Origin: an uncultured Prevotella sp.
GTDB taxonomy: Bacteria > Bacteroidota > Bacteroidia > Bacteroidales > Bacteroidaceae
Direction of reading: 5' to 3'
Assembly: GCA_900772835.1 (NCBI GenBank)
Contig: CAAGSA010000020.1
Location: 1 to 12,380, forward strand
DNA: 12,380 nt
Positions 6,336 to 12,380 of this stretch are shown here, piece by piece (position 1 is the first letter of the stretch; every line of letters begins with the position of its first letter). Under the pieces are notes generated by a model, which was not told where the DNA came from, did no database searches, and saw only the letters and a program-made list of their open reading frames with translations. Made by a program: the position numbers and the translations under genes.

Positions 6336-8348
6336 ATGACAAAAGAACAGTTTCAAGAAGAAATAAGACTCGGAATCCCCGACACGCTGCCGGAGCCGAT
6401 GCCGTATGACACAGAGATAAACCACGCGCCGAAGCGCAAGGAAATCCTCACACCCGAGGAGAAACGACTGGCGCTGCGCAATGCCCTGCGCTACTTCCCG
6501 AAGCATCTGCATGAGCAGCTTGCACCGGAATTCATGGAAGAACTCCACAAGTACGGCAGAATATATATGTACCGCTATCGTCCGCGCTACGAGATGCACG
6601 CACGCCCCATCAACGAATATCCGCACAAGTCGGAGCAGGCTGCCGCCATCATGCTGATGATACAGAACAACCTCGACCCGGCAGTGGCACAGCATCCGCA
6701 CGAGCTCATCGTATACGGTGGCAACGGTGCAATATTCCAGAACTGGGCACAGTATCGCCTCACGATGAAGTATCTGAGCGAGATGACCGACGAGCAGACG
6801 CTCGTAATGTATTCAGGTCATCCGATGGGACTGTTCCCATCGCACAAGAACGCGCCGCGAGTGGTTGTGACCAACGGAATGGTAATCCCCAACTACTCCA
6901 AGCCGGACGACTGGGAGCGCATGAACGCCCTCGGCGTGAGCCAGTACGGACAGATGACCGCCGGCTCATACATGTATATCGGTCCGCAGGGTATCGTGCA
7001 CGGCACGACCATCACCGTTCTGAACGCTGCGCGCAAGCAGATGAAGAAAGAGGGCGAGCCGAACGACATACACGGAATGCTCTTCATATCATCGGGTCTC
7101 GGCGGAATGTCGGGTGCTCAGCCCAAGGCAGGAAACATAGCAGGCGTGGTGAGCGTGGTTGCTGAAATCAATCCGCTCGCAGCCGAAAAGCGCCACGCCC
7201 AGGGATGGGTAGACGAGCTGCACTACAATCTCGACGAGCTGATTCCTGCCATCCGCAAGGCTGTGGCAGAGAAGCGTACGGTGAGCATGGCATACGTGGG
7301 CAACGTGGTTGACCTGTGGGAGCGCCTTGCCGACGAGGATATCCATGTTGACCTGGGTTCCGACCAGACATCGCTCCACAACCCGTGGGCAGGCGGCTAC
7401 TACCCGGTGGGCGTATCACTCGAAGAGTCGAAGCGCCTGATGGCAGACGAGCCGGAGAAGTTCCGCGAGCTCGTGCAGGAGTCACTGCGCCGCCAGGTGG
7501 CAGCCATCAACCGCCTCACGGCGAAGGGAATGTACTTCTTCGATTATGGCAATGCTTTCCTGCTGCAGTCAAAGCGTGCCGGTGCCGACATAGTGCTGCC
7601 CGACGGCAAGTTCCGCTATCCGTCATACGTGCAGGACATCATGGGACCGATGTTCTTCGACTACGGCTTCGGTCCGTTCCGTTGGGTCTGCACATCTGGC
7701 GACCCGAAGGATCTCGCCGTTACCGACCGCATCGCTGCCGACGTGATGGAGGAAATCAAGAAGAACGCACCCGAGGAGATTCAGGGACAGATGGCAGACA
7801 ACATCCACTGGATACGCGAGGCTGGCAAGAACCAGCTCGTGGTGGGTTCACAGGCCCGAATCCTCTATGCCGACTGTGAGGGAAGAACAAAGATTGCGCT
7901 TGCCTTCAACGAGGCTATCAAGCGCGGCGAGATAAGCAAGCCGGTTGTGTTGGGACGCGACCACCACGACGTGTCGGGTACCGACTCGCCGTTCCGCGAG
8001 ACAAGCAACATCTACGACGGTTCGCAGTTCTGCGCCGACATGGCAGTGCAGAACGTGATAGGCGACTCCTTCCGTGGTGCAACGTGGGTATCAATCCACA
8101 ACGGCGGCGGAGTAGGCTGGGGCGAGGTTATCAACGGTGGCTTCGGTATGGTAATCAGCGGCGACGATGATTCGGCACGCCACATCAGCGAGATGCTCTT
8201 CTGGGACGTGAACAACGGTATCGCGCGCCGCAGCTGGGCACGCAACAGCGGCTCTATGAGCAGCATAGAGCGCGAAATGCTGCGCACACCGGGATTCCAC
8301 GTTACTATGCCAAACCTGGTTGACGATGAGTTAATAAACAAATTCTAA
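6336..8348 (+). CDS. hutU: Urocanate hydratase (urocanase), long form
   Basis: The 670-residue protein catalyses NAD+-dependent addition of water to urocanate, giving 4-imidazolone-5-propionate. Conserved urocanase blocks are easy to see: YGGNGAIFQNWAQYRLTMKY (127-146), YSGHPMGLFPS (159-169), TNGMVIPNYS (179-188), YGQMTAGSYMYIGPQGIVHG (204-223), ISSGLGGMSGAQPKA (251-265), and the C-terminal RDHHDVSGTDSPFRETSNIY (541-560) with HNGGGVGWGEVINGGFG (588-604). Short bacterial urocanases are about 555 residues. This one belongs to the long type of about 670 that animals also have, with an extra N-terminal region of about 60-70 residues. The cysteine of the short enzymes' ARIC motif appears here as leucine (SQARILYADC, 505-514), as I recall for animal enzymes. 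It lies 28 nt before hutH, so translation is closely linked. Confidence 0.96.
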   Translation: MTKEQFQEEIRLGIPDTLPEPMPYDTEINHAPKRKEILTPEEKRLALRNALRYFPKHLHEQLAPEFMEELHKYGRIYMYRYRPRYEMHARPINEYPHKSEQAAAIMLMIQNNLDPAVAQHPHELIVYGGNGAIFQNWAQYRLTMKYLSEMTDEQTLVMYSGHPMGLFPSHKNAPRVVVTNGMVIPNYSKPDDWERMNALGVSQYGQMTAGSYMYIGPQGIVHGTTITVLNAARKQMKKEGEPNDIHGMLFISSGLGGMSGAQPKAGNIAGVVSVVAEINPLAAEKRHAQGWVDELHYNLDELIPAIRKAVAEKRTVSMAYVGNVVDLWERLADEDIHVDLGSDQTSLHNPWAGGYYPVGVSLEESKRLMADEPEKFRELVQESLRRQVAAINRLTAKGMYFFDYGNAFLLQSKRAGADIVLPDGKFRYPSYVQDIMGPMFFDYGFGPFRWVCTSGDPKDLAVTDRIAADVMEEIKKNAPEEIQGQMADNIHWIREAGKNQLVVGSQARILYADCEGRTKIALAFNEAIKRGEISKPVVLGRDHHDVSGTDSPFRETSNIYDGSQFCADMAVQNVIGDSFRGATWVSIHNGGGVGWGEVINGGFGMVISGDDDSARHISEMLFWDVNNGIARRSWARNSGSMSSIEREMLRTPGFHVTMPNLVDDELINKF

Positions 8349-8376
8349 AACACTTCAATCATATTTCGAAACAACT

Positions 8377-9852
8377 ATGATACACAAAATTTCAGCAGAA
8401 CACCTCACCATCGAACGCATCGGTGAGATTATATACAATGGCTACAAACTGGAACTGAGCGACGATGCCCGCCATCGCATCACACGCTGCCGCGAATATC
8501 TCGACAAGAAGATAGCCGAAACCACAAAGCCGGTGTACGGAGTGACAACGGGCTTCGGTTCACTGTGCAATGTGTCGGTAGATGCCGACCAGCTGGCACA
8601 GCTGCAGATCAACCTCATGATGTCTCATGCCTGTGGCGTAGGCGACCGCGTGCCAAACGACATCGTGAAGATTATGATGCTGCTCAAGATCCAGTCGCTC
8701 AGCTACGGCTATTCCGGTTGTAAGCTCGACACCGTGGAGCGACTGATAGATTTCTTCAACAACGACGTTTATCCGATTGTCTATATGCAGGGCTCGCTTG
8801 GCGCTTCTGGCGACCTCGTGCCGCTGGCACACCTCTGTCTGCCGCTCGTAGGTCTGGGCGAGGTGGAATACAAGGGCAAGGTGATTTCTGGAGCCGAGGC
8901 ACTGAAGGCAAACAACTGGGAGCCGATACAGCTCGCCTCGAAGGAAGGTCTCGCCCTGCTCAACGGAACACAGAATATGAGTGCCTTCGCTGTTTGGTCG
9001 CTGCTCAAGGCAGAGCATCTGAGCGACTGGGCAGACAAGATCGCAGCCATGTCGCTCGATGCCTACTACGGTCTGCTTTCTCCATTCACAAAGGCTGTTC
9101 ACGTGGTTCGTCCGCACAAGGGTCAGCTTGACACAGCTGCTCGTATGCTCGAACTGCTGCAGGGAAGCGAGATTGCCGCAGTGCCGAAGGACTACGTGCA
9201 GGATCCGTATTCGTTCCGTTGTATACCGCAGGTACACGGCGCGTCGAAGGACACAATCGCATACGTGAAGTCTGTCATCGACACTGAAATCAACTCGGCT
9301 ACCGACAACCCGACAGTATGTCCGGACGAGGATCTCATCATCTCTGCCGGAAACTTCCACGGCGAACCTATCGCGCAGCCGATGGACTTCCTGTCAATCG
9401 GTCTGAGCGAACTCGCCAACATCTCCGAGCGCCGCATCTACAAGCTCGTGTCCGGCACACGCGACCTGCCGAGCTTCCTCGTTGCAAAACCGGGTCTGAA
9501 CAGCGGATTCATGATTGCACAGTACACGGCGGCATCGGTTGTAAGCCTGAACAAGAGCCTCGCCACACCGTCGTCGGTTGACAGCATCCCGTCTTCGCAG
9601 GGTCAGGAAGACCACGTGAGCATGGGTGCCAACGCAGCGATAAAGCTCTACAAGATTGTGCTCAATGTGGAGCGTGTACTCGCCATCGAGCTCTTCAATG
9701 CAGCCCAGGCACTGGAGTTCCGCCGTCCGCTGAAGTCATCGCCAGCCGTAGAGGCAATCTTCGAGGAGTACCGCAAGGTGGTTCCGTTCATAGTGAACGA
9801 TGAGGTGATGTATCCGCACATACAGCACTCTATTGAATTCATCAGAAAGTAA
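8377..9852 (+). CDS. hutH: Histidine ammonia-lyase
   Basis: The 491-residue protein catalyses the first step of histidine degradation, removing ammonia from L-histidine to give trans-urocanate in the cytoplasm. The self-made MIO cofactor arises from the A143-S144-G145 tripeptide inside GSLGASGDLVPLAHL (139-153). Other active-site landmarks are present: Y54 in YGVTTGFG (54-61), H84 in MMSHACGVGD, and the late QPMDFLS and SSQGQEDHVSMG blocks. ASGDL, the residue spacing and the length fit HutH better than phenylalanine or tyrosine ammonia-lyases, and the hut neighbours settle it. The gene follows hutU after 28 nt. A terminator-like hairpin starts 20 nt after its stop, so it may be the last gene of the main transcript. 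The codon mix is slightly less GC-skewed than that of the transport and envelope genes upstream, but not in a way that suggests recent transfer. Confidence 0.97.
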   Translation: MIHKISAEHLTIERIGEIIYNGYKLELSDDARHRITRCREYLDKKIAETTKPVYGVTTGFGSLCNVSVDADQLAQLQINLMMSHACGVGDRVPNDIVKIMMLLKIQSLSYGYSGCKLDTVERLIDFFNNDVYPIVYMQGSLGASGDLVPLAHLCLPLVGLGEVEYKGKVISGAEALKANNWEPIQLASKEGLALLNGTQNMSAFAVWSLLKAEHLSDWADKIAAMSLDAYYGLLSPFTKAVHVVRPHKGQLDTAARMLELLQGSEIAAVPKDYVQDPYSFRCIPQVHGASKDTIAYVKSVIDTEINSATDNPTVCPDEDLIISAGNFHGEPIAQPMDFLSIGLSELANISERRIYKLVSGTRDLPSFLVAKPGLNSGFMIAQYTAASVVSLNKSLATPSSVDSIPSSQGQEDHVSMGANAAIKLYKIVLNVERVLAIELFNAAQALEFRRPLKSSPAVEAIFEEYRKVVPFIVNDEVMYPHIQHSIEFIRK

Positions 9853-9871
9853 TTTTCATATGCTAATATCG

Positions 9872-9925
9872 GGGTGTGCCGCTTGCCTTGCATCAGAAGG
9901 CATACGAGGCACACCCTCTTTTTTT
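9872..9925 (+). terminator. Terminator-like hairpin between hutH and hutI
   Basis: GGGTGTGCC (9872-9880) pairs perfectly with GGCACACCC (9908-9916). Inside it, TGCCTT (9884-9889) pairs with AAGGCA (9897-9902) around a 7-nt loop. A T-rich tract TCTTTTTTT (9917-9925) follows directly. The form is that of a strong intrinsic terminator, yet hutI begins at 9942. It could be an attenuator that lowers hutI output, or an mRNA processing/stability element. Confidence 0.8.
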
Positions 9926-9941
9926 ATTCTTATATCAAGAC

Positions 9942-11177
9942 ATGAGACTTCTTATAACAAACATCGGCATTCTGGCCGGTATAGACAACCACCGCAAGCT
10001 GCGCCTCTGTGGTGAAGAGATGTCGCGTTTCGATACACTCCAGAACGCATTCCTGCTCGTTGAGGACGGTCGCTTCTCGCAGTGGGGCGAGATGGCTGCA
10101 ATGCCAGCCGAAGGTATCGCTGCCGACGAGACGGTTGATGCTAAGGGCGGATGTGTTATGCCGTCGTGGTGCGACCCGCATACCCACATCGTGTATGCCG
10201 GAAGCCGCGAGGGTGAATTCGTTGACAAGATTCGCGGACTGAGCTACGCCGAGATTGCAAAGCGCGGAGGAGGAATCCTAAACTCAGCCGACCTGCTGCA
10301 CACTTTCTCCGAAGACGAACTCTACCGCGAGGCAATGCGCCGCGCCGAAGAAATAATGCGCAAGGGAACGGGCTGTGTGGAGATAAAGAGCGGCTACGGA
10401 CTGACCACAGCCGACGAGCTGAAGATGCTGCGCGTGATACGCCGCATAAAGGAGAGCACTCCGCTGCGCATAAAGTCGACCTTCCTCGGCGCGCATGCCG
10501 TGGGCAGGGGCTATTCGCAGCCGGAATACGTTGATCTCGTGGTGAACGAGATGATTCCCGAGGTGGGCAAGGAGAAGCTCGCCGACTTTGTGGATGTGTT
10601 CTGCGATGAGGGATTCTTCACTCCTGCCGAAACGGCACGCATACTTGAAGCTGCCGACAAATGGGGAATGAAGCCGAAGATACATGCCGACGAGCTGGCT
10701 TCGTCGGGTGGTGTGGAAGTGGGTGTGCAGCATGGTGCGCTCTCCGTTGACCATCTCGAAAGCATGACCGTGGAGGAAATCGAACTGCTGCGCGGCACGG
10801 AGACGATGCCTACCGTATTGCCTGGCACGTCGTTCTTCCTCAACCTGCCCTACGGCAAGGCGCGGCAGATGGTGGACAGCGGACTTGCTGTGGCTGTGGC
10901 AAGCGACTACAACCCGGGTTCTACACCGTCGGGCGATATGAAGTTTATCGTTTCGCTTGCCTGCATCAAGCTGCGTCTGCTTCCAGCCGAGGCTCTCAAC
11001 GCCGCCACGCTCAACTCCGCCTGTGCAATGGGCGAGAGCCGCGACTACGGCAGCATTGCCGCCGGCAAGGTGGCGAACTTCTTCATCACGGAGCCAATCC
11101 CATCCATCGACTACATCCCTTATGCCTATACATCGCCTATAGTGAGAAGGGTGTTCCTCGGCGGAAAAGAACAATAA
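9942..11177 (+). CDS. hutI: Imidazolonepropionase
   Basis: The 411-residue metal-dependent hydrolase of the amidohydrolase superfamily opens 4-imidazolone-5-propionate to N-formimino-L-glutamate, the substrate of ftcD. The metal ligands are all visible: H80 and H82 in DPHTH, H248 in KIHADE, and D322 in SDYNPG. Also present are H185 in FLGAHAV and the SGYGLTT block (150-156). The spacing matches that remembered for the Bacillus subtilis enzyme (His80, His82, His249, Asp324). I chose the ATG at 9942 because MRLLITNIGIL begins the usual family N-terminus. The frame stays open to 9876, but that start lies inside the hairpin and would add 22 residues encoded by it. No TAnnTTTG promoter is seen between hutH and hutI, so expression probably needs read-through of the hairpin or an unrecognised promoter inside hutH. 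Confidence 0.95.
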   Translation: MRLLITNIGILAGIDNHRKLRLCGEEMSRFDTLQNAFLLVEDGRFSQWGEMAAMPAEGIAADETVDAKGGCVMPSWCDPHTHIVYAGSREGEFVDKIRGLSYAEIAKRGGGILNSADLLHTFSEDELYREAMRRAEEIMRKGTGCVEIKSGYGLTTADELKMLRVIRRIKESTPLRIKSTFLGAHAVGRGYSQPEYVDLVVNEMIPEVGKEKLADFVDVFCDEGFFTPAETARILEAADKWGMKPKIHADELASSGGVEVGVQHGALSVDHLESMTVEEIELLRGTETMPTVLPGTSFFLNLPYGKARQMVDSGLAVAVASDYNPGSTPSGDMKFIVSLACIKLRLLPAEALNAATLNSACAMGESRDYGSIAAGKVANFFITEPIPSIDYIPYAYTSPIVRRVFLGGKEQ

Positions 11178-11201
11178 GGAAGAAGCATAGTTAGGAAAAC
11201 A

Positions 11202-11270
11202 AAGGATTCAAGAGTCTGAGTCTTCATAATTCTGTTTGAAGTTTCTCGGATTCTTGAATCCTTCTTCTTT
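11202..11270 (+). terminator. Long hairpin terminator after hutI
   Basis: Bases 11202-11220 pair with 11245-11263 over 19 positions. The two non-Watson-Crick pairs are G-U wobbles in the plus-strand RNA but would be C-A mismatches in minus-strand RNA, which points to use by the hutI transcript. The loop can form a smaller stem (CTTCA 11222-11226 with TGAAG 11237-11241). A T/C-rich tail (CTTCTTCTTT) follows rather than a pure T run. It also lies beyond the end of the convergent cyclophilin gene and may serve it weakly. Confidence 0.7.
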
Positions 11271-11341
11271 GGTTCATCCGCGAAAAGCATTGTCCGTAAG
11301 CATAGACTGTAGATTGGCGGATGTTTACAGGTTTTCTTTTT

Positions 11342-12106
11342 TCACCGTTTTTTCGTTGTTTTCTTCACTACTCTTTTCATTGCTTTCTTGGGTTTCTTTT
11401 CCATACCCGGCAGGTCTTTCAGAATAGTGGCTCGTATGATTCTTACATCTTCCAGCGGTCTGTCGTAGGCATCGCGCTCCACCCGCTGTATGCGGTCTAC
11501 CACGTCCATACCTTCAGTCACCTCGCCGAACACCGTATATCCGCCGTCGAGATGCGGCGTGCCGCCGACGCTGGTATACTGTTCTTCCATCTCTTTGGTC
11601 ATCATGATGCTGTCGCCGAAGAGCTTGTGCAGGTTCTCCCTTCCGCGCTGAAGCCCTTTCTCGTTCTGCTTTCTGCCGCAGACTATGTAGAACTGCGAGC
11701 TGCTCGATTCCCGGTTCGGGTTCACGTTGTCTGGCTCGCGGGCGGCAGCCAGTGCTCCCCTCTTGTGGTATATCTGTGGCAGACGTATCTCGGCAGGCAG
11801 AGTGTAGTCGAGCGAGTGTTCGCCGAGCACGGCTCCTTTTGGCGCGTTTTTGCTGTAGGGGTCGCCGCCTTGAATCATGAAGTCGGGTATTACGCGATGG
11901 AACAGCAGCGAGTCGTAGTAGTGGTGTTCCCTTATGAGTTTTAGGAAGTTGTCGCGGTGTAATGGTGTTTCGTTATACAGTTGCACCCGTATGTTGCCCA
12001 TCGTTGTTTCGATGAGCACCTCCGGACGCACGTCGTTCTTCGCCGTCTGGGCGTTGATGCCGGCGCAAATCGCGAGTAGCGAGATAATCAATAGTATATT
12101 TTTCAT
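11342..12106 (-). CDS. Exported cyclophilin-type peptidyl-prolyl cis-trans isomerase
   Basis: The 254-residue protein has a Sec signal peptide (MKNILLIISLLAICAGINA, cut near 19-20). The cyclophilin domain spans about 28-230. Its core motif FHRVIPDFMIQGGDP (69-83) holds the active-site Arg (R71), Phe (F77), Met (M78) and Gln (Q80). SSSSQFYI (134-141) and HLDGGYTVFGEV (185-196) are the other signature blocks. Between them lies an insert of about 35 residues (148-183) not found in minimal cyclophilins. The tail (236-254) is strongly basic, with 11 Lys/Arg in 19 residues. The enzyme would speed proline isomerisation in proteins folding in the periplasm. A TAnnTTTG element ends only 4 nt before the ATG, and an in-frame stop overlapping that element rules out any earlier start. 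It is convergent with hutI and not functionally tied to it. Confidence 0.94.
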   Translation of the reverse strand: MKNILLIISLLAICAGINAQTAKNDVRPEVLIETTMGNIRVQLYNETPLHRDNFLKLIREHHYYDSLLFHRVIPDFMIQGGDPYSKNAPKGAVLGEHSLDYTLPAEIRLPQIYHKRGALAAAREPDNVNPNRESSSSQFYIVCGRKQNEKGLQRGRENLHKLFGDSIMMTKEMEEQYTSVGGTPHLDGGYTVFGEVTEGMDVVDRIQRVERDAYDRPLEDVRIIRATILKDLPGMEKKPKKAMKRVVKKTTKKR

Positions 12107-12110
12107 GATA

Positions 12111-12118
12111 CAAAGTTA
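12111..12118 (-). promoter_or_regulatory. Promoter -7 element abutting the cyclophilin start codon
   Basis: The minus strand reads TAACTTTG, then TATC, then the ATG at 12106. The element is an exact TAnnTTTG match. With the usual start a few bases past the element, transcription would begin at or within a base or two of the ATG, making the message nearly leaderless. The -33 region is a poor match to TTTG, so chance cannot be excluded. Confidence 0.5.
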
Positions 12119-12210
12119 CTGTTTTTTTTCTGTATTGCCACCTGATTCTGTAAAATGTTTTTTCCTTTTTCATCCGTAAGTGGTGTGGTGAAGCCAGATT
12201 GTCCGTTAAT

Positions 12211-12267
12211 AAAAAAAAAGCATAGACAGCGTGTGGAATATACAATACCCACAGCCGTCCATGCTTT
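12211..12267 (-). terminator. Intrinsic terminator for the minus-strand gene at the right edge
   Basis: Bases 12217-12236 pair with 12248-12267 over about 19 bp with one bulged base and an 11-nt loop. In minus-strand RNA the two imperfect positions are G-U wobbles, while in plus-strand RNA they are A-C mismatches, so the stem is built for leftward transcripts. A run of nine A residues on the plus strand (12211-12219) gives the U tract. It begins 33 nt after the stop of the edge gene. Confidence 0.8.
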
Positions 12268-12299
12268 CATTATTTACCAAATTCTACCTGTTGGCGGAA

Positions 12300-12380
12300 T
12301 TAATTTAGTGCATACTTAATTCTACCAATGGGCTTGTCGTTAATGAAGTTTACGTATTGCAGAATGGTAAGTGCACTAAT
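12300..12380 (-). CDS. C-terminal fragment of an unidentified protein, possibly a transposase
   Basis: The minus strand has 26 open codons entering from the right edge and ending in TAA (12302-12300); the residues read ISALTILQYVNFINDKPIGR, then IKYALN. A terminator with the correct orientation lies just downstream, which supports a real gene end here. The codons are AT-rich compared with the hut genes. The 'FIN-x-KPIGRIKYAL' ending reminds me of some Bacteroidota insertion-sequence transposases, but 26 residues are too few to be sure and I see no terminal inverted repeat within the window. Treat the function as unknown. Confidence 0.5.
   Translation of the reverse strand: MSALTILQYVNFINDKPIGRIKYALN

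Noticed and set aside
9876..9941. Upstream extension of HutI to an ATG at 9876
   Set aside because: The extra 22 residues would be encoded by the terminator-like hairpin and its T tract. The ATG at 9942 begins the normal family N-terminus.
11321..11944. Plus-strand open frame of 207 codons opposite the cyclophilin gene
   Set aside because: The minus strand encodes a complete signal peptide and cyclophilin motifs. The plus frame has no family features.
1..12380. tRNA or rRNA genes, or an urdA-type urocanate reductase beside the hut genes
   Set aside because: I looked for these by eye and found no cloverleaf, no rRNA-like stretch, and no further gene between or beside the four hut genes.

Overview
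The window looks like chromosomal DNA from a member of the Bacteroidota, most likely a Prevotella-like species. Five signs point that way. Most genes have a TAnnTTTG promoter element upstream. No Shine-Dalgarno sequences are evident before the starts. The spacers are AT-rich and the coding regions GC-richer. There is a PorT/SprT-type outer-membrane protein, and a small 2[4Fe-4S] ferredoxin. The genus is an inference from these features and was not tested.

Layout. The left edge (1-80, minus) holds the first 26 codons of an Rpn-type PD-(D/E)XK nuclease/putative transposase gene. A 667-base spacer follows with no supportable gene but two short tandem-repeat arrays. Next come a monocistronic NlpC/P60 cell-wall hydrolase (748-1314) with its own promoter and terminator, and a two-gene unit (1495-3168) encoding a 5'-nucleotidase split into two exported proteins with the domain order reversed: C-terminal domain lipoprotein first, metallophosphatase second. 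A perfect 19-bp hairpin separates this unit from a convergent 55-residue ferredoxin gene (3279-3446, minus). A PorT-like barrel gene (3665-4432) ends in a clear terminator.

The core of the window is a complete histidine-to-glutamate pathway on the plus strand (4582-11177): a fused formimidoyltransferase-cyclodeaminase (ftcD), long-form urocanase (hutU), histidine ammonia-lyase (hutH) and imidazolonepropionase (hutI). HutH makes urocanate, HutU hydrates it to imidazolonepropionate, and HutI opens the ring to formiminoglutamate. FtcD then moves the formimino group to tetrahydrofolate, releasing glutamate, and deaminates the product to 5,10-methenyl-THF. The cluster therefore supplies ammonia, glutamate and one-carbon units. 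A terminator-like hairpin with a T run lies between hutH and hutI, only 16 nt before the hutI start.

On the right, an exported cyclophilin-type peptidyl-prolyl isomerase (11342-12106, minus) has a promoter element so close to its ATG that the mRNA may be leaderless. At the right edge is the last 26 codons of an AT-richer minus-strand gene, followed by its own terminator.

Most of the window is recognisable metabolism. I did not find a convincing new multi-gene system. The observations most worth checking are the intra-operon terminator before hutI, the possible leaderless cyclophilin transcript, the split and inverted nucleotidase, and the 10-11 bp repeat arrays.
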